A stretch of 58,045 bases of DNA. Source: Ichthyophonus hoferi. Its lineage: Eukaryota > Opisthokonta > Ichthyosporea > Ichthyophonida > Ichthyophonidae. The notes beneath the pieces were generated by a model. That model saw nothing but the letters and a program-made list of their open reading frames with translations. It searched no databases and was not told the origin of the DNA. Positions 23,907-37,206 of the stretch are shown here, piece after piece (position 1 is the first letter of the stretch; the number at the start of each line of letters is the position of its first letter). The stretch spans positions 16,807 to 74,851 of the forward strand of contig NAOQ01000364.1 of NCBI GenBank assembly GCA_002751075.1, written 5' to 3'. The position numbers and the translations under genes were made by a program.

Positions 23907-26900
23907 CTATTCGGGAAGTGTGTGGGGCGCACGGAGATAATTAGTACTCTTCTCTAACACCCCAGGAGGCGAGAAAGGGTGGGGAACATGGTCAGGGGTA
24001 TATGTATAGAAATACAGGCCTACTTCAGGGTCGGTAGTCCCAGAGTTCGTGGCAGTCCTTCGCAACTTCTCATTATATGCAGCCACCCTTAGGTCATCCA
24101 TCTGGTATCCTCCATCTAGGGGCTGGTTCCTGACCACTACGAGTTGTACAGTGCGGTAGAAATGATTCATATTGGGTCGGTCCGACCCGGGCCCAAACAA
24201 CGAATCTCGTATGGGTAGATCAGATATATTTTCCACAGATTGAGGGACAGCAAAACTACAGTAAAAGCCCTGCAAGACAGGACAGGCCTGTTGCACAAAT
24301 GTCTCTACCATGCCATAGTGGGCCCCGAGATCAACTACACTCAACTCCACTAGGTGGGACTGTGTAACTGCCCATTTTACCTGGGTATCCGCCGGATCAT
24401 CAATGTTATTGTTGCTCTGCCGGGCATCCACCTTGAGGGCAAGCATCTCCAGATTGTCCATATTATTAGCCAGGATGGGTAACACCTTGACAAAACTAAA
24501 TAATAGATAGGTATTAGTTTCTTCCATCCATGTCATGCCAGTTAATAGCTAGCCGCCAACACCTCCTTCCCCTTCCCTTCCCTTCTTTTCACTTGTCCCA
24601 CCACCAATAGCATGAAATACAGCCCCAGCATGTTCAATAGCATTGTATGTCATGTCAAGTTAAGCAAATATTATCCCACAGGTAGGTATGGTACATACAA
24701 GTGGGACTACAGGGTGGGTGATAACGAGGGTAAAGAGGATTAGGATGGCACAGGCAANNNNNNNNNNNNNNNNNNNNNNNNNNNNNNNNNNNNNNNNNNN
24801 NNNNNNNNNNNNNNNNNNNNNNNNNNNNNNNNNNNNNNNNNNNNNNNNNNNNNNNNNNNNNNNNNNNNNNNNNNNNNNNNNNNNNNNNNNNNNNNNNNNN
24901 NNNNNNNNNNNNNNNNNNNNNNNNNNNNNNNNNNNNNNNNNNNNNNNNNNNNNNNNNNNNNNNNNNNNNNNNNNNNNNNNNNNNNNNNNNNNNNNNNNNN
25001 NNNNNNNNNNNNNNNNNNNNNNNNNNNNNNNNNNNNNNNNNNNNNNNNNNNNNNNNNNNNNNNNNNNNNNNNNNNNNNNNNNNNNNNNNNNNNNNNNNNN
25101 NNNNNNNNNNNNNNNNNNNNNNNNNNNNNNNNNNNNNNNNNNNNNNNNNNNNNNNNNNNNNNNNNNNNNNNNNNNNNNNNNNNNNNNNNNNNNNNNNNNN
25201 NNNNNNNNNNNNNNNNNNNNNNNNNNNNNNNNNNNNNNNNNNNNNNNNNNNNNNNNNNNNNNNNNNNNNNNNNNNNNNNNNNNNNNNNNNNNNNNNNNNN
25301 NNNNNNNNNNNNNNNNNNNNNNNNNNNNNNNNNTCAGAATAGCATTGTATGTCATGTCAAGTTAAGCAAATATTATCCCACAGGTAGGTATGGTACATAC
25401 AAGTGGGACTACAGGGTGGGTGATAACGAGGGTAAAGAGGATTAGGATGGCACAGGCAAGCACCATAAGGAGGTTGTGAAAACTGTAATGGCATAGCACA
25501 AGAGAATAGAAACGCAAATGTAAGCCAAAAAAAAAAACCAATAAAAGAGAAAAAAAGAGACATCAAAATATTTGTGTTGTGCATGCATACATAAACCAGG
25601 GCAAGACACACTTTTGAACAGGCCCCAAGGTCAAGGTATGGATATGGGTACAGTCATAGGAGAGGAGAGAGGCTAGAGGAGTATCAATGCCTCGATAAGG
25701 CAAATCCCCGCTCAGCAGCTTAGGAAGCTCACTGCCCACAAAGGAGGCTAAGCATGTGTTATGACAGGGGGGTAGCGCATCCCCTTCCCGGTAAGTTTTA
25801 TGGCGACTACCATCTAGGGCATGTTTGCAGGGCCCAGGCTTTACAGGGCCATCATAGCACATCATAGTGCCACCCATAAGGGATGCATTAGAAGTTGACA
25901 CGGAGTCTAAGGCCGCATGCCAGTCAGGCATCCATATAACTGATTGGTCCATAGCCTGGAGTTTGCTGGGTGAGCATTGCAACATGTCTCCCAGACTATC
26001 TAGCTGGCTGGGCATTGGGTTAAACTCGAATGTTTTCAGTCCTCGACCTTGTTGCAGGATGGCACACAGGCTATTCGCGCATAGATATGTGTATATATAG
26101 ATGGATACAGAGGTGATCAGTGCTAAATGGTAGTAGCATACAAGACATACAGGATACCAGGCGGGCCTATTCTATCACCACAACACCCTCTTACACACTA
26201 AACCATTCCGCCCTCCTCTACTCTCCCTTTACCTCTGTATAGACCAATCTCACACCTTCCTATTACCTTCGTCTACTAATCTGAGTCATGTTCATCTTGG
26301 CCTGAGTAAGTAACTGTGGATAGGCTATCATAACATCAGTGAATTCAGTGAAGGAGAGATCAAGGTCTACTACAGGAGACATGATCTCAAGACTGCCTAG
26401 CGGGGTCCCCACATAGCCCCGGTCTACGTCCACAATGGACAGCCTAATAATTAAGGTTGATTAGTAGTGATTGGAAATCAACAATTGTTATTCACTTTGA
26501 GGTTACCATAATTAGTTTGGTCTAATAGCATGCACCCATTCATCCCTCTGTGCTTTTATTGGCATCAAAAGGCCTTTCTCCCTCCCCCTATCCCCCCACT
26601 GCCCCTATCTCATTCAGGTGCCTGGCCACTAACCCCAGAAATTCACTCTGCTCCAGATATGAAATGAGGACTGGTAATAGAGGGTACAGCCTGTAAGATA
26701 TATACGCATCACAGAGCCATCCAATGGATGTAGTAACACATGCCTATCTTTGGCCGCAACCCTCGTCCTTTCCAATCATTTCCAGCCAATCAAAACCACC
26801 ACCTCACCCTAAATTTCACCTTCTCCTTACCTCTATAGACCTTACTCCTCCTACCGATAGATCGAGAATAAGAGGGAGTAGAAAAAAAAGAGAAAAAGCA

Positions 26901-28465
26901 AGGACGACTCCTTACCACCATGGCCCTTCCTACGGAGACAAAGAAGAGACGATTGATTTCAAGTCATGTATTATATATGCAACATAGGAAAAGACAGCGT
27001 GTATAGACATAGGACCTACTTAGTCAGATTGGGTAGGGCTAGACGGACAGTGCTGATACCCGGCCACACAAATCTAACGGTGAGAGACGTTAGGTAACAG
27101 AAACTACCGGGGGGCATACAGGAGGGCACACACCCAGGGATGATGTAGGCAGGGGCCTCCATCCTCGCCTCACTCTCATCCGAGCAGTGACCACAATCAC
27201 AATCTATCTCATCCCCCTCTACTACTAAGCGCTCCAATCCGTTGGGTGCGTTGGATAGCCGCCCTGTCCCCACCCTCCAATCAGATCTTGTATCCCTTGT
27301 CTATTATTTTATCATACTTCTTTAACCTCCGTTGCTAACTAAAATCCCCCCTACGCCAATCAGGAACACCCACATAGCCCCTCTTACTCTAACCCGTCAT
27401 AATACTCCAATCACCGTACACAATAAATATGGGCTTGCGTCCAACAAGATACCTTGCGTGCTTTAAAATACGAGCAATGCGATTGGCTACTCCTAGGCCA
27501 TACCCCAACCTATGTGCTATTTAGAAGTTGCCCTAGGTGCTATAGCCTTGAGATAAACCATAGAATTCCAGAAAGCATTAAAAGGGTAGGTGGAGGGTGT
27601 GGAGCGCATATAACAATGTGGGGTAGAATGTCTGTAGGAGGCTATGTGTCCTATTTCTCTGTGGACATATATGCATTGTATGTGGTCTAACGTAAATATA
27701 GGCTAGGTGGAGTGACGATGGATATAACAACATAAGCGTGCATATTGTAGGAACAAGAAAGGGCCATATGTTTTCTCCATACCAGAGAGCCCCTTACCGT
27801 AAAGCCGCATGGTAGAGAGCAATAACCGGGGACTGGTCAACACGCCAGTGCGTTCAAAGCATACTGACAGGGTTCGGGTAGAGTATCTGGGGGCCAACAG
27901 ATGCGATTTCTCTAGTAACTGTCTAAACCGCATACAGGTATTGCCCAGTACGAGTGCCTGTTTAAACTCTTCTAGCAATCCAGTGCGGTCACATCGCTGT
28001 CTACAGCTATAGCTCCCACTGCCTTCGCTGTTGAAGGCCAAGGAAAGCACCCGACGAAGGATTAACAGTAAAATTTCATTGGGTAAATGTTCCAAGCGTG
28101 TTGTGCTCTGTAAAATAGATAGGGTAAGAGCTATATTGAATAGATAGGGTAGGAAATACACGCTTATATAGTAAAGAGGTTATAGAGAGATATGGTTTCA
28201 GCGGGATGTGTCTAAATTACACCCAACTGCAACCGTTAACCAACTATCACCAAAGATTCAATCGGAGACGTGATAGGTAGTATGGATACAGCCCCCTTGT
28301 TGAAATATGCCAGACAAGTCTAGAAAGGTGCTAGAATAATAGAACGTATATCCATATCCAGGTAAGCATGACTTAAAGTGTAGAGTCAGAGACAGACAGA
28401 GAGACAGAGGTGCCTACCTCAAGGAAGGGGTGGGACCTCCTATTTAGTGTGCCCTTCTTAGGCAT
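23907..28465 (-). CDS. F-box protein with a long leucine-rich-like C-terminal region
   Basis: Minus-strand exons are 28465-28418, 28107-27798, 27263-27020, 26690-26634, 26443-26267, 26070-25612 and 24495-23907. All phases agree and the sum is 628 codons (627 residues). An F-box-like motif lies near residues 20-40: LEHLPNEILLLILRRVLSL, then a spacer and LVLGNTCMRFRQLLEKSHLL, as in F-box proteins that bind Skp1. The rest has repeated leucine-spaced strands such as LTSLTVRFVWPGISTVRLAL, LKTFEFNPMPSQLDSL and MDNLEMLALKVD. This suggests an irregular LRR solenoid, so an FBXL-type SCF ubiquitin-ligase substrate adaptor is likely. The intron between exons 6 and 7 contains the run of Ns and a duplicated flank; the exon phases join correctly across it, so no exon need be missing. 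The partner substrate is unknown. Confidence 0.7.
24636..25459. other. Assembly gap (Ns 24758-25333) flanked by identical 122-bp copies
   Basis: 24636-24757 and 25338-25459 are identical base for base, and the Ns lie between them. This is what a failed overlap of two contig ends looks like. The true locus may hold one copy and no gap. It falls in an intron of the F-box gene. Confidence 0.85.
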
Positions 28466-31400
28466 GTCAGGGAGTGTGGTGGCAGCAACAGATCACCAGG
28501 AAATAAGTGAGAATATGAGAGCGATGTGCACGTTTTCACTATAATGTAAACGGTTTGGTAGTAAAGAAGCAGTGAAAACTATAGAACAACGATTGGTTTT
28601 ACTGGCCGACCTTGGAAGATATGGGCTACAGGGTCATACAGTGTCCTCTTAACTGCAATCGCAACTTCGTGAGTTGGGTGGACTATCTAATAGGCCCACA
28701 CAAGGTACGTACAGGTCTGTAAACAAACAGACATTCGCGCTTATGTAAATCAATATACGTGTCCATTTAAAAAGGTGTGTGTAGTAATGTTTCAGATGCA
28801 TGTACGTGTGGGCATACATATGCATGAATTTGTATTTTCGTACATTTATATCTTTATCTTCAAAAATATAATCGGAAATACCTAAATTTTGAGGATGGAA
28901 AAAAAAAACACTACAAAGATAGGCAGACATTCATACTAGCAGACCTATAAACATACAGTGATACAACACGGAGTATAGTCCCCTCCTTATTCATAACGCT
29001 TACAACAAAGTATTTCAAAGCCATATAAGAGTAAAACACTCATCGGCAATGAGAATGTCTCCCAAAAAAAAAAGTAATACAGACGAGCAGAAAATACAAA
29101 TAAAAAACACGCTTACGTAGGTATTTCTGAAGCAGTCGTGTGCTTTGACGCATTTGAATACTGGCTTGAAACTGTAAGGCTGATAATTGAACGCTAGTCA
29201 GAGTTTATAATGTATATGAATGTATTTTCTTTCTACCCACCTAAACTATGGTTATAAACACACAAACGCTAAAAATCTAGCGGGCCTGTCCTTAGTTATA
29301 GTTCGAACACAATGAATACTATTACTAGGATATAGGACATAACTGAACAGTAAAGTTCCTACGCGTAAATGTGCGAAGAATAAATTTATTCTGTAACGTC
29401 ATAACTATATCCTTTGTATTTAGCCAAAATTGGTTGGGAATCATTCCGATCGTTAGGACAGTATGTACTGCTCGCGATTTTTATTATAATACCTTACTAA
29501 TTTCCTATTATATTGGTTTGCTACTTCATTCATTTATTATCTTGGTTTGAATTGTTTTATAGGTAAATGCTCGTCTCTTCTCACCGTCTCGACCAATCAC
29601 ACATCTTCTTTTCAGTTAAAAAATCAACCACGTGCGATTAAGGTATTCTATTGGTCAATTCTTAAATTAGTTGTGCAATAATTATGTAGAAAAATATAGA
29701 TTAGCAACCATAGGCCAATGAGCATTTGATAAAATAATAGTGTATCCTGATGACTTCAGAGGAACGCCAATTGGTAATGTACAATATCATTATAAGTATC
29801 ATCTAATTTACATGTTAAGTGTATACTTACTCCCCTTGGGTGGGTCTAGGACGAGCTAGATAGTTTATTGTCCTCATAGAATCTTAAATGACAACAATTG
29901 TACTCTATGGCGGCTTTTTGAGATCTGCAGCGTTTGGCTATCATTAGCACAACACTGTCTGGATACCCACTTGTTTTATTAATAAACACAAACCTCTGCA
30001 TCTATAGGTATCTTTCAAAAGAAATATTACTGAGATGGCTACTATTTTTTTGCAGAATTGAAATGATATTTTACTTTATCACATGTTTTGGTAAAGGGCA
30101 TAAGATTTAAGTTTACCTGTCCACCTTTTCGGTCTAAAGTTAAAGTTACTAGCGGCTGTCAGGTATCCAATTAAATATCTCATGGCATAGTTTGAATCTT
30201 CTATTTGGTTATTTTCAAGTTAAAAATATGAAACAATAGGCTGCTAGTCTTGTCATCAATAAATAAAATTATTTGTAGCATTCTGGAATTCTACAAGGTG
30301 TAATTTCCCACTCAGTTAATACTCATCTGCTCGCTCAGGTATTTCCCCTGAAAACAACAGAACCCAATTAACTGGCTCATACTGTATGATTATGAAATAA
30401 TTGGTTTTTTGTGCTTTTTTTCTAGTATTTCTATAAATACTTAAATATAGCTGAAGTTACTAGATGGGCTACTTTGAGCTTCAACCCTAGGATTTTGTTA
30501 TCTATTTTATTGAGGAAATCTAAGTCATTGAGGCTCCAATCTTTACACCAATCAGCAATGTTTATGTAATTATGGAAAGCAGTGGTAGTTAGAAATTTTC
30601 AAAATATACTTAGAAAACCCCCTTAAGAACTATAAGGGTATCAAGATGAAAATGTTAAAAGTTTCCGTCTGTGAGATGACTTAGACCAGAATATGGTTAC
30701 TATTATCTCCTCGCATATATTAAATTAATCCTACGGATGTGTCATGTCATATATATCATATTACGGATGCATTATAATACAATCATGTGCATTATAGGAG
30801 GTGAGCTAATGTAACAGCAATAATTACTCTTATAAGAATTATTCTTATAGACACGTTAATAGTAGAATTTGAGAATAAATATGTGAATCATAAAAGAAAG
30901 GTCTCTGTGGAGCACCTTACACTTATATCGTAACCTCCTTCACCATATCATTAGTTCGGATTGGATATTCAGTTGTAAACAATGGATCCATATTAACTTT
31001 ACCATTGATGCAAAATAACCGTAGTTTTCGTGAATTTCATCTATCTAATAAATTTGTATCTTAACAGAGTTATGGACTTGTTCACACTTCCATATTAAAT
31101 GAACAAAGAACATAAATATAGTATATTCCTATATATTTAATAACTAGTGGAAAACAATTAAGACTTTTATAGCGAGTTGCAATAGTTCACAGGCTTTGGA
31201 TTTTCAAACGACTTTTGGCTGTTGGGACAGGTAGAGACAGGAGTTTTCCTGTGGCCTATATTTGTTTTAAAAGAAAGAGTATGCCCAATTAAAGGGTACA
31301 TTTTTGCATACACGGAGTAAACATATGCTTAGATATGTTTTTATTATTATTAAGCAAGTCGACAGGACTTGTCTTAGCAGGATGCCTAAGCAATATGCTA

Positions 31401-31498
31401 TCTGGGCCCCAAAACATGATATGAGCCTATTACATGGTCGCAGGACCTTTGCTATTGGCTGGTTTAATTTTGGTCCGTGACCTTGAATTGACATTTAA
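28466..31498. other. AT-rich spacer upstream of the F-box gene
   Basis: No gene seen. Open frames are short and unlike known families. The region just upstream of the F-box start codon (28466-28620) has no clear TATA box. Confidence 0.45.
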
Positions 31499-31835
31499 CC
31501 CCAATAGAGTCAACTATGTTTCCAGACCATAATAAAAAATACAACGTCTTGCTTATAATGATTTGTACGACATTATCTGTGTCTTCATTAATTTTTTACG
31601 TTCCTTTTACCTTTTTTTGCACTTCTTGTTCATTGTAGAGGCCATTATAGCTACGTTCCACATTTTGATCCAAATTGAAACGGGATAGATCCTAATGGGT
31701 TTATGTAATTCACTGGAGTCCTATGGGTCCACTGGAATTTCTTGATCATAACTGGATCTCAATTTCTCCAATTGGGTCTAAGTAACGTATGTCTTAATTT
31801 AGGCGGCTATTTTTATTTCCTATAATACTAATACT
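31499..31835 (-). mobile_element. Diverged solo LTR of the same copia-type family
   Basis: It aligns along its length with the left LTR at 48-330. Shared landmarks are the TTATAATGRTTTG block, the CGTTCCACATTTTGATCC block against TGTTCCATATTTCAGTGC, and the CCACTRGAATTKCTTG block followed by TGATCATWA. No recognisable internal coding remains flank it. Confidence 0.6.
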
Positions 31836-32339
31836 TATAATTGGCAAGGTGATCAATAGATGCGGACATTTATTGTAATTGTTATAAAATAAATGGTTTG
31901 ATCTTTTTAAATTCAAACTCCTTAATTTTTAGAGTAATTTTTTTTGTTTTGGGTGGTTGCATTTTGATTGTTTTATGCTGTTGTAGTAATCTAATTTATG
32001 GAAGGTTCAGGAATTTAATGGTGTTCATGTGTATGTGTATATCTGTATGTATAATGTTCGTGCTTTTAATCTGCTCAACTATCCAATCCACCTGTTGTTC
32101 ATTCATATAGATAACGTCGTCATCCGATTGAGAACGTTATTCACACAAATCAAATTTATTTGAAACGTATGAAAACCAATCAGAACATACCTAAATCTAA
32201 ACATGTGCATGTATATAATATTGGTCCAATCATTTATGATCCGTTTGTTGCCAGCTAATTGTGCCTGTACCACACGTTCCCTCAGAATTGACGGCTTTGC
32301 AGCAACTTTTAAAGGATACTCTGCATTAATTATTTGTTA

Positions 32340-33290
32340 TAAATTCAATCAGATACTTATGATGGCCACAACATCAGAGCAAACCTTGAATGAAGGTGCT
32401 TGCATGCCTAAACCTGTGGTGCCAGTGAAGGAGACAATACCAAATCTTCAACAGGAACTATACGCTATCCAGACCATTCTCTCTGCTAATATTATATAAT
32501 CAGAGGTACCGCCATCTGCAAATTGTAACCATACAGTCAATTCATTCTATTGAAATAAAAGGACTCCTTCTGAATCAAGGTAACTGGTCAAGATCTCATG
32601 AACCAAGGCCCACAACACAATCTTTTCTATTAATCTGAACCCTCAGGGCATCAGAGCTACATGGCTTCACATGGTATTACAAATTCACAGCCATATTTTT
32701 ATCTTCACACCAGACTACTACAGCGTCATGGAGCATACCCACAAGTACATTCCTATTTGGTGGCCCATGAGAGCTTGCCAGCATTTGACTCCAACCTTAG
32801 ATTCACCTGGCTCATGTGCTCCTCAAAGTGGGAATGGTAACTGCTCTTGTGCTGATCACTCTAGTGGGTGATCCCCAAGTTCATTCTAGTAGAGTTACAC
32901 CCTCTACTATTGATCCCCTTACCTCTAATTAGAATTCAGGGTTACAATTTCTTCCCCAGATATAATCCAGAAGATTCCTCTCCCTTGATTCTTAAAATTT
33001 TAGTAGATATTCCACTGTCAACGCCTTTTTGTTCAATTAATAGGCAAAGGAGCTTTATATATTTACACAGCTTGAGAACTGATTACACCATTTTCATTAG
33101 AATCAATCACATGGTCAAAAGGTCATGTGCTCACATCCAGTGTGGGACAGGTAACAGCACAGCTGTAAGTCTACTCTCCTCCGTCATATATTATGTGCAT
33201 GTTATTATCAAATTAGTTAGTAAGCACTTATATCACTTATACCACGTAATATTTGGGTTTACAGTTCAAAATTGTAATTTTTTTCTGAGT
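32340..33290 (+). other. Possible retroelement-derived relic, unresolved
   Basis: Interrupted open stretches have a more coding-like base composition than the surroundings, for example 32341-32500, which reads NEGACMPKPVVPVKETIPNL, and 32640-32870. The position 3' of the solo LTR fits a decayed gag-like stretch of a related element, but no diagnostic motif was seen. Confidence 0.2.
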
Positions 33291-33589
33291 TGAGTTTTGA
33301 AAATATATATAATACAGCTTCTATTAGTCAATATTCTTATATACAACTGCCCGCTGTTTTTGAGACCTAAATATGCTATATAAATATGGAAATCCTGATC
33401 AGGCTTCTATTTCTTATTGATTGGACCAATAATGCCTAGCCTGTAATCTCATAACCTGTAGAAACATATTGACTACCTAACATAACTCCTAGAAAATATC
33501 ATCCTTATAATTAACAAATTTAGTAATTTTAATTTTGTGTAGATGTATCTTTGGCTGGGCTAGCAGTAGACAATATTTAGTGTTGATCC

Positions 33590-34250
33590 ACTTTCAATAA
33601 AAAGCAATGTAATGGCCGGCGTATATGCTGATTCTGACTCTATCTCTAATGGTTTGTTATGAGTGTATTCAACTATGAATGCAAGAAGTATTTCTGCCTT
33701 AATTCGCTTGGGCTCGATAGTGCTTATGACACAGTTTGTTCTATCAGAAAGAAGTGTTAAATTGGTATATATGCCATACGTTTCGTTTTTTTGATCTTGA
33801 ATATAACTATGCAATTATCAGTGTTGTTAGTAGGAGAAGAAAGATTATCAGAACACTGGCGCTTATCTTCAAGTATTAGTACTGATCTAGACATTACAAT
33901 AAATATGCAATGATTATAGAATACAGAACATGTATATTTTAATTATTAAGATAAATTATATATATATAAGAAATGCAATACAATGCTTTATAATGATTGA
34001 AACGTCCTTAACCCTTGTGTATTATTAGTTCAATCATAGTTCAGTTAAGCAATACCGATCGTAAAGATAGAAGACCACTGAGGACCACTAGAGTTATTGG
34101 ATCTTGTTGAACGATCTAATGCTATTATACCCTCATATTGTTGGCTCTAGATTAATTATTTCATTTAATTATAGTGCTCACTTCTACTTATTGACCAATA
34201 GATTTACTTATTTAAGAATGTTGTGCTATCAACCAATTAATAATGATGGA
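33590..34250 (-). mobile_element. Copia-family fragment: leader block plus LTR
   Basis: 33640-33960 matches the leader at 6740-6981 and 33950-34250 matches the LTR. Landmarks are a minus-strand LSDRTNCVISTIEPK-like block, the ACATTACAATAAATA block, and then AAGAAATGCAAT...TTTATAATGRTTG. The rest of the element is missing, so this is a 5'-end remnant. Confidence 0.5.
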
Positions 34251-36880
34251 TCAATCATTCTATCCGCTTGTGAACAGACTTTCGGCCAATCTATATGCTC
34301 ATCAGGAGTTGAAAGATCTTGCAACAACAAATCAACAAATAAATAATATATAATAAACAAATAATAATATTATTAATATTAATATTAATATTAAATTTTT
34401 TTTTAAAAAAAAAAAACAGTTTCAACAATAGAATTCGGTAGAAATTAAGAAATTCATAATCCCGATAGACACCAGGCTCGAAGGCTCGAGTAGCTCTAAA
34501 GCATAAAGCACCAAATATATTTAGATTTGTGACCACTAGATATGCCGTACCAGAGGCAAGTATGCATAAGACTAAGTTTTAAAAGGCCCATTGCACAGCA
34601 AATCCAAGTAAGCCAATTATTTATTTCATACTGAAAACCAAATTGAAAAAAAAAATGCAAATAAACAAAGAGAAATTCCAAGCTTTGCATGAAACTCTTT
34701 CATGTAAGTCAAAATATAATTGGGTTGGTCGGCGGTCAGAATACCTAGTTTCATAACGAAACTCTCTTTGATCTCATAAAAGATTATTAAGCGTAACTAA
34801 AAGAAGTGTGGATATGTAATATTGTGTTCAAATTTTAAAAATGGCAGGCTGTACAAACATACACTGTACCATGGCATGACATAAATGTTAAAACAGAGTG
34901 TCTATGTTCTGAAATCACAGTTGAAAAAAATGCTTTAAAGTTACGTTTTCTAAAATATGCTTTATAATGGAGCTACAGTGTATATATTGACATTTTTCTG
35001 TTTATGCTAATAAGGCAGTGAATTGAAGCAGTTTTATGATTTTAAAGTCACCAATGCTGAGTATTGGCTCAATAAGAGCTGGTTTGCTTAAATACCCTAA
35101 ACTGTGTCTCATACACCGCTTAATACAGTAATATAAAGACAATCAACGCTTAATTGCTAAAGAAAAAGTATAAAAGGGAAACCTTAATATTAATTATTTA
35201 ATACGATTTTATTACATACAATTGCAACTCTATATACTATTGGGTTAATGATTTTAGCAGATCATAGGTGTTTGTGAATATAACAGTATCTAACCCAATA
35301 TATATATATAAGTCTAAGCTGTCACTGTAGTGTAGTCAGTTGTCATCGGAACCAATATCTTTCCAAAATTCATTTTCTAATCCTGTAGTTCTCTTTTATT
35401 TCCTTTATGTATGTTTCCCACGGCCCACTAGTATTAATAACCATGGGATTTCTATTAGCCTTCATTACAAGTTAATTAATCCTATTGGCTATCTCATAAT
35501 TGCATATTTCTATTGGCCCACTCAAATTGCCCATTTATGATAGGATACGGAAGGTTGGGCGATAGCTCCGGGACGTGTACATACATTGTATACATTCAAA
35601 GTTCGTAGGCTATTCGGTAATAACTTCTTCTTAAAGTATTATGGTTGTGCGGCTACAATGTTTTAATATTGAAACCGAAAATATATCTGGTGTAGACATT
35701 AAGGTTAAATACAGTATTTCAGTACCTCCACACCCTTAGGTCTTACCATCCCACGCCAACACAAACCCGATGTTTACTAAGCAGTCTAATACAGTGTAGA
35801 TTAATAGTTAAATTAGTTGCGAGAGTTCTTGCTGCCTGCTATCACACCTGCTCCAGGGCCAGAAAAAAAAAAAAAAATAACATAGATATAAGGTGGCACC
35901 GTCGAACATACGGCTAGCAGGACCAGTCTACTAAGCATTCACAATCCTACCTTTTATAGCTAAGGTCACCTGGTTTAACCTTCACCTTGAACATTAAGGC
36001 AATAAATGAGAAATTTTTAGATTCTTTAGAGTTTTACGTATGTCAAGCTCTAAACTAGCATACGAATCTCCACTAATTGATTAAATCGCTTAAACATCAA
36101 ATTCGCAACACCATCTTGGGGTATGTTTGCCTTTGGTTGACAATACTCGCAGTTAGACTATTCCATTATTTAAACAAGACATTATTCGGTAAGTGTATTT
36201 TCAAAATCGAATTCCTATATTATGTTATGATATGTGTAACCTTAAAGTTCATCTTATACTAATGATTGTTAGTAGACTCGTGGGCTTTATACGCCATTTT
36301 TTATTTCTCCCAAACAAAATGCGATCTTAGTAAGTCTTGATATAATTCAAAAATAAAAAGAAAAAAAGGAATGCCTTAAAGATAAAATAGATGAATATAT
36401 GATACTTGTTTATTTCGGTGCTTTGTATGTTATTGACCATGTCTATACTGTTTTATTAAAGTGCATTGTACACTACCGTGCCAATTGATTGACTATGTAA
36501 GTTAAGCATATAGTGTAAATGAGATACAAACCTTTGTTATTTTTTATGATTATCTAGTCAAGTATGCATCCATAGCAACACTTTAATGTTGATTAAAGTA
36601 CATGTTAGATTAATTAAGATTAATGTTGAAAAATGATACATAATTTTACTGCACAAATGTTAAAATATAAAATGTGAAAAGGGTTGGCTAATTAATTTGT
36701 ATGTAATCGCTTTAACATGTACTTATGTGTTCTCCCTATTATGTGTAAGTTTAGGTAATTAGTCTCTTGATGAATAGTCGCAGAAACCCGGCTGCGGTCA
36801 TGCAACAGTTATTCATAATCAAAGTAACTCGAAATCACATACTGTAGTATACTTGCGCCTCAATCCACATCACAACCAAC
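34251..36880. other. AT-rich spacer with low-complexity tracts
   Basis: No gene seen. 34345-34417 is an AATATT-type tandem followed by a T-run and then an A-run, which can form a hairpin. A poly-A run lies near 35862-35876. Confidence 0.5.
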
Positions 36881-37090
36881 TTTGGGCTACCATATAACTA
36901 CGATATTTACAGTGGCATATAGTTCATCTGCTACCATGTTACATTCAATTCCACACAGATACTTACCAATGCATAATTAGCATAGTTTGGGCTATCACAT
37001 AACTACTATATCTATAGTAACATATTCTTCATCTGTTATCATGTCACATTCAGTTCCATACAGACACTTATCAAAACATAATTAGCATAA
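36881..37090. repeat. Tandem duplication, 105-bp unit, two copies, upstream of the bHLH gene
   Basis: 36881-36985 and 36986-37090 align end to end. Both begin TTTGGGCTA, share CATCTG-TACCATGT-like wording and end CATAATTAGCATA. By eye they differ at about a sixth of positions. The repeat ends 116 bp before the proposed start codon of the bHLH gene. Confidence 0.8.
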
Positions 37091-37206
37091 ACTTCGTTTT
37101 GGCCCCTCCTATCTACCAATCTTTAGAGCCAGCTCATACCCAACTTCAGTTAAATCAATCTGTCCCCCAACTTCCTAAAGGCGTTTTTTATTGGTTGCAC
37201 AGGAAA

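Noticed and set aside
24660-25365. Open frames spanning the run of Ns
   Set aside because: They exist only because Ns contain no stops.
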